From NCBI GenBank assembly GCA_041664985.1, contig JBAYJS010000008.1, positions 1-33,753 of the forward strand: a DNA stretch of 33,753 nt, written 5' to 3'. The translations under genes and the position numbers were made by a program. Below, piece by piece: positions 7,020-13,567 of this stretch (its first letter is position 1; every line of letters starts with the position of its first letter). A model generated the notes under the pieces. The model searched no databases. It was not told the DNA's origin and saw nothing but the letters and a program-made list of their open reading frames with translations. Origin of the DNA: JBAYJS01 sp041664985. Lineage in GTDB: Bacteria; Patescibacteriota; Patescibacteriia; Buchananbacterales; UBA6539.

Positions 7020-9263
7020 ATGGCTAAAAATTTAGTTATCGTTGAATCACCAACGAAAGCCAAAACTATTACCAAGTTTTTAGGGACCGACTATAAAATC
7101 GAGTCCTCTTTTGGTCATATTCGCGATTTGCCCAAAAGCAAATTGGGCGTTGACGTTGAAAATAATTTCGAACCGCAATATGTTATTCCGCTTAAAGCCA
7201 AAAAACATGTCACGGAACTGAAAAAATTAGCCGAAAAAGCCAAAATGATTTACTTTGCGACTGACGAGGACCGTGAAGGTGAAGCGATTTCTTGGCATTT
7301 GGTTGAAGCTTTAAAAACGCCAAAATCAAAAATTAAAAGAATTGTTTTCCATGAAATTACCGAACAAGCAATCAAAGAGGCTTTAAAAAATCCCCGGGAT
7401 ATTGATTTGAATTTAGTTGACGCTCAGCAAGCCCGTCGGGTTTTGGATCGGTTGGTTGGTTATCAGCTTTCGCCGTTTTTATGGAAAAAAGTCGCCCGCG
7501 GACTTTCCGCCGGCCGCGTCCAATCGGTTGCCGTCAGATTGATTGTTGAACGGGAACGAGAAATTCAGGCTTTCAAAACTGATGAGTACTGGAGTATTGA
7601 AGGCATTTTTTGCCAACAAAAAATTAAAGGCGATCAAAAGCCGATTGATTTTGAAGCTAAACTTCATCAGGTTGACGGAAAAATTATCGATAAACTTGAA
7701 ATCAAAGATCAAAAACAAGCGGATAAAATTTTAAGTGATTTAAAAGACGCCAAATATGCCGTGGCTGACATTGAACAGCGGGAAATGAAAAAAAGCCCGT
7801 TACCGCCTTTCACGACTTCGACCTTGCAACAGGAAGCGATTAAACGCCTTGGATTTTCGGCCAAACAAACCATGATGATTGCTCAACAACTTTACGAAGG
7901 TATTGAGCTGGGTGAAGGCGGCGCTGTTGGTTTAATCACTTACATGAGAACTGATTCGGTTAATTTGGCTGAAAAATTTTTAGATGAAACCCAAGATTAT
8001 ATTAAAGATAAATTTGGCGCCAGCTACACTCCGGGCAAAAGATACTATAAAGCCAAATCAAAACTAGCCCAGGAAGCCCATGAAGCGGTTCGGCCAACTT
8101 CGATTACTAATGATCCGCAAAGCGTCAAACAATATTTGGATCCCAGACAATTCAGACTTTACCAACTAGTTTGGCAGCGGGCTTTAGCCAGTCAAATGGC
8201 CAATGCTTTAATTGATACTTCAAAAGTTGATATCACCGCTCAAAAAACGCCTTACACTTTCCGGGCAATCGGTTCGGTAATTAAATTTGAAGGCTATTTG
8301 AAAATTTACCCGTCAGCCACCAAAGAAAACATTTTACCCGAACTACAGACAAAAGAAGATTTAGATTTGGTTTCTTTAACGCCAAATCAGCATTTCACCC
8401 AGCCACCGGCCCGCTATTCTGAAGCAACTTTGGTTAAAATTTTGGAAGAATACGGTATTGGCCGGCCGTCAACTTACGCGCCAACCATTGCCACGGTTCA
8501 GGATCGGGGCTATGTGACCAAAGAAGATAAAAGATTAAAACCAACCGACTTGGCATTTTTAGTCAATGATCTTTTGGTCAAGCACTTCCCTAACGTTGTT
8601 GATTACGAATTCACGGCTCACATGGAAGACGACTTGGATGAAATTGCCGAAGGCAAAAGAAAATGGCAACCGATAATCCACGAATTTTGGGGACCGTTCA
8701 AATCAAATTTAGACGAAAAATATAAAGAGCTGGACAAACAAGAACTGACCGAAACCAAAACCGATGAGGTTTGTGAAATCTGCGGCAAACCCATGGTCAT
8801 TAAAATCGGCCGGTTTGGCAAATTCATGGCCTGCACCGGTTATCCGGAATGTAAAAATACCAAACCTTTGGCCGAAGGCGGTATTGAACCCCAAAAGCCA
8901 GAGGAAACCGGCGAAAAATGTCCGGAGTGCGAAAGTCCCCTGGTCAAACGTAAAGGCCGGTTTGGCGAATTTGTCGGCTGTTCAAATTATCCTAAGTGTA
9001 AATACATTAAAAAAACACCAGGCCAAGAATTTGGCACTTGTCCAAAATGCGGTAAAGGTAAAATCGTCGGCAAGCGTTCCCGCCGCGGTTGGTTTTACGG
9101 CTGCAGTGCTTACCCGGATTGCAACTTTGCTTTGTGGGGAAAGCCCGTAATTGAAGAAGGTCAGACTGAACCAAAAAAGTGCCCAGACTGCGGTTCCATT
9201 TTAGTTTATGGACCAAAAGAAATAATTAAATGCAGCAGCAAAGAATGTAAATATAAAGAATAA
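7020..9263 (+). CDS. topA: DNA topoisomerase I (TopA, type IA)
   Basis: TopA relaxes negative supercoils through a 5'-phosphotyrosine link. The N-terminal TOPRIM domain starts LVIVESPTKAKTI and contains the DEDREGEAISWH acidic motif. The catalytic Tyr308 lies in LITYMRTDSVN. HEAVRPT and GIGRPSTYAPTI are further family blocks. From residue 585 to the end there are four tandem zinc ribbons (CEIC, CPEC, CPKC and CPDC starts), three of which carry a GRFGKFMACTGYPEC-like second half. Length 747 is typical. The start is supported by AGGAAA about 10 bases upstream. It is the last gene of the dprA run and is followed by a strong terminator. Confidence 0.98.
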   Translation: MAKNLVIVESPTKAKTITKFLGTDYKIESSFGHIRDLPKSKLGVDVENNFEPQYVIPLKAKKHVTELKKLAEKAKMIYFATDEDREGEAISWHLVEALKTPKSKIKRIVFHEITEQAIKEALKNPRDIDLNLVDAQQARRVLDRLVGYQLSPFLWKKVARGLSAGRVQSVAVRLIVEREREIQAFKTDEYWSIEGIFCQQKIKGDQKPIDFEAKLHQVDGKIIDKLEIKDQKQADKILSDLKDAKYAVADIEQREMKKSPLPPFTTSTLQQEAIKRLGFSAKQTMMIAQQLYEGIELGEGGAVGLITYMRTDSVNLAEKFLDETQDYIKDKFGASYTPGKRYYKAKSKLAQEAHEAVRPTSITNDPQSVKQYLDPRQFRLYQLVWQRALASQMANALIDTSKVDITAQKTPYTFRAIGSVIKFEGYLKIYPSATKENILPELQTKEDLDLVSLTPNQHFTQPPARYSEATLVKILEEYGIGRPSTYAPTIATVQDRGYVTKEDKRLKPTDLAFLVNDLLVKHFPNVVDYEFTAHMEDDLDEIAEGKRKWQPIIHEFWGPFKSNLDEKYKELDKQELTETKTDEVCEICGKPMVIKIGRFGKFMACTGYPECKNTKPLAEGGIEPQKPEETGEKCPECESPLVKRKGRFGEFVGCSNYPKCKYIKKTPGQEFGTCPKCGKGKIVGKRSRRGWFYGCSAYPDCNFALWGKPVIEEGQTEPKKCPDCGSILVYGPKEIIKCSSKECKYKE

Positions 9264-9279
9264 AAAAAATCACTCAAAC

Positions 9280-9307
9280 AAAAAATCCCCTTAAGAGGGG
9301 ATTTTTT
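9280..9307. terminator. bidirectional terminator between topA and the small minus-strand ORF
   Basis: AAAAATCCCCT and AGGGGATTTTTT form a near-perfect hairpin with a four-base loop. It has T-runs in both orientations and would end topA from the left and the minus-strand ORF at 9328-9510 from the right. Confidence 0.85.
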
Positions 9308-9327
9308 GTATCATTGACAAAATTGTT

Positions 9328-9510
9328 TTAGTAAATTGCGCCAAGCGAATAAGAGACAACGGATAGCGCCAGATAAACCGGCAACACTAGCGTCGCTGTC
9401 AGCACCAAAAAGGTGCGCGAAATGTCAAAATCCATATCCCCGATTTTTTGCGGCATCGGGCCGCATTGCATCTGAGGACTTGCTTGGCTTGTTTCTTTTA
9501 ACTGTTCCAT
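9328..9510 (-). CDS. small single-pass membrane protein, unknown function
   Basis: I do not recognise this 60-residue protein. A polar N-terminal half (starting MEQLKETSQASPQMQ) is followed by one hydrophobic stretch (FLVLTATLVLPVYLALSVVSY, about residues 34-54) long enough to span the membrane, with the sequence GDMDFDISR before it. There is no Shine-Dalgarno sequence; the ATG directly follows an A-rich stretch that is repeated 130 bases further upstream. It is followed by the terminator shared with topA, which supports a real transcript on this strand. The plus-strand ORF in the same place (9336-9572) has no recognisable feature. Confidence 0.5.
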   Translation of the reverse strand: MEQLKETSQASPQMQCGPMPQKIGDMDFDISRTFLVLTATLVLPVYLALSVVSYSLGAIY

Positions 9511-9659
9511 ATTTTTGTTTTTGTTTTATCCCAACGAAAGTTGAGAATTTTTTTATTTTCCCTGATTTTTAAGGTTCAAACATCTCAGTAAGTTCTAGCA
9601 GAATAGACGAAATCTGAAATAAAGGTAATACCGGATGTTAATTTTTGTTTTTGTTTTAT
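9511..9659 (-). repeat. two exact copies of a 19-base A-rich leader sequence
   Basis: The same 19 bases (plus strand ATTTTTGTTTTTGTTTTAT) occur at 9511-9529 and 9641-9659. On the minus strand this reads ATAAAACAAAAACAAAAAT, and the first copy ends at the ATG of the small membrane ORF. An unstructured A-rich stretch next to a start codon could replace a Shine-Dalgarno sequence. No ORF follows the second copy. Confidence 0.6.
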
Positions 9660-9712
9660 TGGTGCCCGCGTGTTATCTTGGGGCAAGTCTTGGCAGAGCC
9701 AAAAGACAATTT

Positions 9713-9736
9713 AAAAAGATAGGGCAAGTCCCTATC
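9713..9736 (-). terminator. early terminator or attenuator hairpin
   Basis: On the minus strand GATAGGG-ACTTG-CCCTATC is followed by TTTTT. It lies only 10-35 bases after the predicted start of the promoter at 9781-9753, so it would end transcription after about 33 nt or act as an attenuator for the ORF at 9328-9510. Confidence 0.6.
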
Positions 9737-9738
9737 TG

Positions 9739-9781
9739 TACTGTATAACTACAGTATAGCATGTCTAATTTTTTTTGTCAA
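9739..9781 (-). promoter_or_regulatory. minus-strand promoter with operator-like inverted repeat
   Basis: TTGACA (9781-9776) and TATACT (9758-9753) are spaced by 17 bases. A 7-bp inverted repeat, TACTGTA-TAAC-TACAGTA (9739-9756), overlaps the -10 and the predicted start site near 9746, where a repressor would block the polymerase. Confidence 0.65.
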
Positions 9782-9784
9782 CCA

Positions 9785-9861
9785 TAAAATCCATTTGCGG
9801 TTGGAAGAGAGTAAAACCCTCAAACAATGTTGATGCTAGGGCACTCCTTCCAAACCGCAAA
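9785..9861 (-). ncRNA. candidate hairpin RNA, about 75 nt
   Basis: The ends pair over about 14 bp with one bulge (9794-9807 with 9847-9861). Inside, GAGU/ACUC and CCCU/AGGG extend the stem. A promoter with a perfect 17-base spacer lies just upstream (9893-9865), placing the predicted 5' end at the foot of the stem. The 3' side has only a short U-run (AUUUUAU), so the end is uncertain. No known RNA family is recognised. Confidence 0.45.
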
Positions 9862-9864
9862 ATT

Positions 9865-9893
9865 ATCATAACAAATCCTTACTTTTTTTGCAA
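9865..9893 (-). promoter_or_regulatory. minus-strand promoter of the 75-nt hairpin RNA
   Basis: TTGCAA (9893-9888) and TATGAT (9870-9865) are spaced by 17 bases on the minus strand; the predicted start is near 9859. Confidence 0.55.
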
Positions 9894-9904
9894 TAATTGG
9901 CAAT

Positions 9905-10228
9905 AAAAAAAGATCAACATTTCAGTTGATCACAATTGACTGGTAGTTCCCAGACCTGTTGTCTGACGGTTCAGGTTCCGCCGTACCTTTTCTTTTTAGC
10001 TCATTCGGGCAACGAGGCGCACTAATAATAGCTGGTCCTGGTTGGAATCCGAGTCCAGACAAATGTTCGTTTGTCCTGGGAGCCGAAGGGCAGCCGCTTG
10101 AGGCGCGGCTTCAAAGATCGCGATAGGTTAGGCTAGGAACTCAACATCGTTTTCATGAGGAAATCCTCCGCGCCAGTTAAAGGGCCAAAATTTACTTTTT
10201 ACTACTTTGCCGCTCATCAAAGCGACAA
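9905..10228 (-). ncRNA. candidate structured RNA, about 325 nt, with its own promoter and terminator
   Basis: On the minus strand a promoter (10263-10235) precedes 325 gene-free bases rich in local hairpins, ending in GATCAAC-loop-GTTGATC plus seven Ts (9931-9905). Hairpins include a GACAAA/UUUGUC stem, CAGAC-AACAG-GUCUG and CUCGUU/GAAUGAG, which needs a G-U pair only available on this strand. A 7-bp helix GGCGCGG/CCGCGCC (10174-10168 with 10108-10102) competes with a local GCCGC/GCGGC hairpin (10109-10105 with 10097-10093), so two folds are possible. The size suggested RNase P RNA, but its universal GAGGAAAGUCC and ACAGAA blocks are not seen. It could be a trans-acting RNA or a long leader that terminates. 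Confidence 0.55.
10133..10156 (-). CDS. possible seven-codon leader peptide inside the 325-nt RNA
   Basis: GGAGG (10169-10165) lies eight bases before an ATG that opens MKTMLSS followed by TAG. GGAGG is part of a small GAGG-AAAT-CCTC hairpin and of the alternative GGCGCGG helix, so its exposure could depend on the fold. This may be chance; no other ORF in the RNA has such a good ribosome-binding site. Confidence 0.25.
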   Translation of the reverse strand: MKTMLSS

Positions 10229-10234
10229 CAATAT

Positions 10235-10263
10235 ATTCTGGCATAATCACTAAAAAAAGTCAA
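10235..10263 (-). promoter_or_regulatory. minus-strand promoter of the 325-nt RNA
   Basis: TTGACT (10263-10258) and CAGAAT (10240-10235) are spaced by 17 bases, with TGC before the -10. The -35 sits in the T-run of the preceding unit's terminator. Confidence 0.5.
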
Positions 10264-10329
10264 AAAGAAAATGCCTCGAAGTAAAACCACGAGGCATTTT
10301 CCGTTCGCAGGGTATTCCCTAACATCAAC
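10262..10329 (-). ncRNA. candidate small RNA, about 68 nt
   Basis: From the predicted start near 10329 the minus-strand RNA contains an AGGG-AAUA-CCCU hairpin and then a terminator hairpin with an 11-bp stem (AAAATGCCTCG at 10268-10278 with CGAGGCATTTT at 10290-10300) followed by CTTTTT. No ORF of note lies inside. The family is unknown. Confidence 0.5.
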
Positions 10330-10335
10330 AAAGAC

Positions 10336-10364
10336 ACCTTAGCACAAATTATTAATCTTGTCAA
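10336..10364 (-). promoter_or_regulatory. minus-strand promoter of the 68-nt RNA, overlapping a possible plus-strand promoter
   Basis: On the minus strand TTGACA (10364-10359) and TAAGGT (10341-10336) are 17 bases apart with TGC before the -10. On the plus strand TTGTCA starting at 10358 and a TGT-TAAGCT 17 bases further right could serve the secreted LamG protein gene at 10430, making a divergent pair. Confidence 0.5.
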
Positions 10365-10429
10365 GCCCCGACCAAAGTGTTAAGCTAAACTTAGCGGTGG
10401 TTTAACATACTAGTATTAAAAAATAGATT

Positions 10430-12745
10430 ATGAAAAAGAAACCATTTATGCAAATACTAACCGGCGTAAAATCTAAAACTCATACTTCCCAAGTCGTCCT
10501 TACAACCTTAACTTTCACCCTCCTAACTGCTGTGGCGTTAGGATTTTTTGTGAGCATTTTTAGTTATTATTCACTGGCCGGTCTAACCGTTAAAGTCGCC
10601 GCCGTCAGCAATACCAATTTGATTGGCTATTGGAATTTTAATGAATCTTCTGGAAATACAGCCTTAGATTTAACTAGGGGTAAAAACGGCACAATTTATT
10701 ATAACGGCCAAATGAATGCCTCGCGCCTAACCAATGGCATAAAAGGTTCGGCTTTAAATTTTGCCAGCTACCGAAGTTATGTGAATATGGGCAATAATTT
10801 TTCTGATATTAATAAAAATCAAATTACAGTTTCATATTGGGTTAGATTAAACCAGCTACCGAATAATCTCAAAAATGAGGTTGGCCAGCCGGTTAAATAT
10901 CCTAATTTAATTAGTAAAACAAATTCATATTATCATTATTTTGGAACCGAGGCGGGCTGGGGCATTGGTACTGCCAATAAAAATAAACTGATCATCAAAT
11001 GGATTGATGCCAACGATGGCAGCCACGATGGTTCAAATGGCAATATTAGTTCGATGGCTTTTGTTACTAATACCTGGTACCATATTGCCTGGGTTTTTGA
11101 TGGCACCACTGCCAAGCTTTATATCAATGGTAATCTTGACAATACCACTTCGGTATCTTTGCCAATCAAATCATTAATCAGTCAACTTACCTTTTCTTCT
11201 TTTGCCAATAGCTTTGATGGTTCAATGGATGAAATTAAAATTTATAGCACAGCCTTAAGTGCTGCTAAAGTTAATTCTATCTACCAAAGCAATAGCTGTG
11301 GCAGCTTAGATCCTTTTTCGGTTGAATGTATTTATTATTGTAACGATAAAAATGATGCCAATGACCAAGAAAAACTTGGCTGTATGAAAAATTCTTGCAA
11401 TAACAAATATGGCTCTGATTCCGATCTAGCAATTGCTTGTGCTGATATTAGAAGAGTGAGTTTTAATGTGTTTGAAGCCATGTATAAAGTGTATACTTAC
11501 TGTCAAGAACCAGGTATACCAAATTCAGAAGATTGCCTTATGGCCACAAGCTACAAGCTAGAAACTCGGGATAATTTATTAAAATCCTCATGCGATTACA
11601 AAAATAAAACAAATCCAACCAATAGCTACAGCTGTTTTCAAACTGCAAAATATGGGACTTATAATATAATTAATACTTTAGTTAATTGTTCGGATTTATC
11701 AAACCCAGACAATATTAATGAGTGCACTTATTATTTAGGCCACTCTACTCCAGATAACACTCTTTACGACCAAAGGGCTCAGGATATTTGCAATATATTT
11801 AATAATTGTTCAACCACGGTCGGACAGGCAAAACAAAACTATGGTTATGCCTCTGAGACTGAAGCTAAAGCCCAAGCCGCCAGCAGTGATTTAAGCAGTA
11901 TCCTGGAAGAGCTGAAGAAAAAATATGTCGATGGCTATTGCTTGGATCCAACTTTTATGGATCCTTGCGGCCCAAGAGTTAGCCATGGCAGATATAATTT
12001 TTTACGAGTCGGACAGCTTGGCAATTGCCATGCCATTTGCAATTCTGAGATGTTGGGCCAAGCTTGCTCCAATTTATTTGCCGGCGAGAAGCCAAATCGC
12101 CGTTTATTAAACGAATATGCTCAATCTTTAGTCGAAAACTGCTCTGATTTCAGTTGGCCAAAATCAGCTGGTAAATGTGCAGCTGCCTGCTTATGTGCTC
12201 ATGCCCAAGAGGCTTGTGATGATAAACCCGGCTGCGATTCCAACACTCATGAAGCTTGCCATATTTGCTATCCATTGGTTCCGGTGGCAGTGAACGACGG
12301 AAGCGGCATGTCTGAAATAACAGTAAACGGAACAACTATCACTGGTACGTCAAGTTTTCTCACCAACTTAGTAGCAATGTTTAATAAAATAGCGCCAGAT
12401 AGTCGCAATGGTTGCAATATTCTTCCTCCCGGTTGTGTTTTTTCCCGAAGTTATGACGCAGCCGATCCGGCCGGATCCGCTCATAAATCAGGCGTTGCTT
12501 TAGACATTTGTTGCAGCGGCACACCAAACTCCAGTTGCGGCTTACAAAACGTATCCGATATGATTAGTAAAATATCAGGGTTTAATACAATCAGAGAATG
12601 CACGCCAGGAGAAAAAACCTGTAATGGTACTACTAATTGTTCTGGTGGTTTAGTTCACATTGATAGTAAAAGTCATGGTAGCGGTCAACCAACCAGCGGT
12701 TGCAATTATAAAAATTGTGATTGGTCGTCAAGTAACTGCCACTAA
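10430..12745 (+). CDS. secreted LamG-domain protein with C-terminal M15-like peptidase domain
   Basis: A 771-residue exported protein. A Lys-rich N-terminus and one hydrophobic segment (about residues 24-50) form an uncleaved signal anchor or signal peptide. Residues 60-290 are a concanavalin/LamG fold (IGYWNFNESSGN, VSYWVRLNQ, WYHIAWVFDGTTAKLYING, FDGSMDEIKIYSTALS). Residues 295-640 are Cys-rich and unrecognised. The end holds SAHKSGVALDI (His685, Asp692) and GLVHIDSKSH (His743), the spacing and motif (SxHxxGxAxD, then VHxD) of M15-type zinc peptidases that cut peptidoglycan cross-links. The zinc-ligand assignment is inference. The protein may bind carbohydrate and cut cell wall of itself or a host. 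No Shine-Dalgarno precedes the ATG; the start was chosen because it gives a clean signal region. Confidence 0.75.
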   Translation: MKKKPFMQILTGVKSKTHTSQVVLTTLTFTLLTAVALGFFVSIFSYYSLAGLTVKVAAVSNTNLIGYWNFNESSGNTALDLTRGKNGTIYYNGQMNASRLTNGIKGSALNFASYRSYVNMGNNFSDINKNQITVSYWVRLNQLPNNLKNEVGQPVKYPNLISKTNSYYHYFGTEAGWGIGTANKNKLIIKWIDANDGSHDGSNGNISSMAFVTNTWYHIAWVFDGTTAKLYINGNLDNTTSVSLPIKSLISQLTFSSFANSFDGSMDEIKIYSTALSAAKVNSIYQSNSCGSLDPFSVECIYYCNDKNDANDQEKLGCMKNSCNNKYGSDSDLAIACADIRRVSFNVFEAMYKVYTYCQEPGIPNSEDCLMATSYKLETRDNLLKSSCDYKNKTNPTNSYSCFQTAKYGTYNIINTLVNCSDLSNPDNINECTYYLGHSTPDNTLYDQRAQDICNIFNNCSTTVGQAKQNYGYASETEAKAQAASSDLSSILEELKKKYVDGYCLDPTFMDPCGPRVSHGRYNFLRVGQLGNCHAICNSEMLGQACSNLFAGEKPNRRLLNEYAQSLVENCSDFSWPKSAGKCAAACLCAHAQEACDDKPGCDSNTHEACHICYPLVPVAVNDGSGMSEITVNGTTITGTSSFLTNLVAMFNKIAPDSRNGCNILPPGCVFSRSYDAADPAGSAHKSGVALDICCSGTPNSSCGLQNVSDMISKISGFNTIRECTPGEKTCNGTTNCSGGLVHIDSKSHGSGQPTSGCNYKNCDWSSSNCH

Positions 12746-12763
12746 AAAAATAAAATAAATGGA

Positions 12764-12801
12764 AAAGAGACTCTTGCGTAAACTACCACAAGAGTCTCTT
12801 T
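12764..12801. terminator. bidirectional terminator, 13-bp perfect stem
   Basis: AAAGAGACTCTTG (12764-12776) pairs perfectly with CAAGAGTCTCTTT (12789-12801). It separates the converging genes at 10430-12745 and 12826-13416. Confidence 0.8.
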
Positions 12802-12825
12802 CGTTATTAGTGTGTCTTTCGAACC

Positions 12826-13416
12826 TTACGGTTCGAGTTGAACAACTTTGAGGTCGGACAAGACTTTCAGCTTTCGCTCTAAGTCTTTTTTGTCCTTCAC
12901 CGGGCCTAACGCCAGCCAGGTAAACTTGACCTCCTTTGTCACCAGCCACTTGGTGGAACCCAGGATATGGGTTCGCCAAGCCTCCCACTGTCTGCCGTCA
13001 TCATGACGCCACACAAGACTACTTTCGTAATCCCCCATGACGGCGTTGACGGCAACGTTGAGAATCCCCTGGTCGTCCCGAAAGGCGAACCAGGCAACCT
13101 TTTTGCTCTCACGAGTACAAGGTTGGTTGGTCTCCTTTTTCAGACGGCGCAACGATTCTTTCTCAGGAACTGGCAAGGTTCCCTCGCAATGGGACTGTTG
13201 GCACTTGAATGGTGGGGGCATACGGCCACTAGCCAGGAGAGTAAACTCCCCCGACCCAAAGCAGATTGCTTCGGAAGACTTGCCAAACTGCTCGGCAAAT
13301 CCTTTTTGACAAGCCACCAAGAAGGTTTGGTCTTCGACCACACCTTCTTTGGTCTCATCTGCCACTGCCGACAACACCAACATCACTGCTGTAAAAAAGA
13401 ACATGCTTGTCTTCAT
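12826..13416 (-). CDS. secreted protein of unknown function, base composition unlike neighbours
   Basis: I do not recognise this protein (196 residues from the chosen start). It begins MKTSMFFFTAVMLVLSAVADE, a classical cleavable signal peptide with a site after AVA. The mature part has several Cys (ACQKGF, ICFGSG, CQQSHC, PCTRES), a Trp/Phe-rich middle (KKVAWFAFRDDQG, SSLVWRHDDGRQWEAWRTH) and a charged C-terminus. The frame is open upstream to 13446, but ATG 13416 follows AAAGGG with a 7-base gap and starts the signal peptide. The promoter is excellent. The gene is visibly richer in G and C and in GGG/CCC/CTC codons than its AT-rich flanks, which suggests recent acquisition. It is bounded by its own promoter and a strong terminator. 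Confidence 0.7.
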   Translation of the reverse strand: MKTSMFFFTAVMLVLSAVADETKEGVVEDQTFLVACQKGFAEQFGKSSEAICFGSGEFTLLASGRMPPPFKCQQSHCEGTLPVPEKESLRRLKKETNQPCTRESKKVAWFAFRDDQGILNVAVNAVMGDYESSLVWRHDDGRQWEAWRTHILGSTKWLVTKEVKFTWLALGPVKDKKDLERKLKVLSDLKVVQLEP

Positions 13417-13482
13417 TCCTATACCCTTTCGTGGCCGAAATGCCACTCGTTAAACCAATATCGACTATATTCCCATCATATC

Positions 13483-13511
13483 ACTATACCATATTTCAAT
13501 AAATTTGTCAA
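13483..13511 (-). promoter_or_regulatory. strong promoter of the GC-rich secreted-protein gene
   Basis: TTGACA (13511-13506) and TATAGT (13488-13483) are 17 bases apart with TGG before the -10. The predicted start near 13476 gives a 60-base leader. Confidence 0.8.
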
Positions 13512-13567
13512 TATATAAACAAAAAAATAGCCATAATTTGGCTAAATTTAGGTATATTTTAAATTAT

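Noticed and set aside
9336..9572. Plus-strand ORF of 78 codons
   Set aside because: It has no recognisable feature and starts right after the topA terminator; the minus-strand ORF with a membrane segment is more plausible.
9905..10228. RNase P RNA or SRP RNA
   Set aside because: Size fits RNase P, and the plus strand has GAGGAAATCCTCC, but the universal GAGGAAAGUCC and ACAGAA blocks do not occur together on either strand. The GGAAGG-type SRP domain IV loop is also absent.
12967..13518. Plus-strand ORF of 183 codons
   Set aside because: It is opposite the secreted-protein gene, whose signal peptide, promoter and terminator fix the minus strand as coding.
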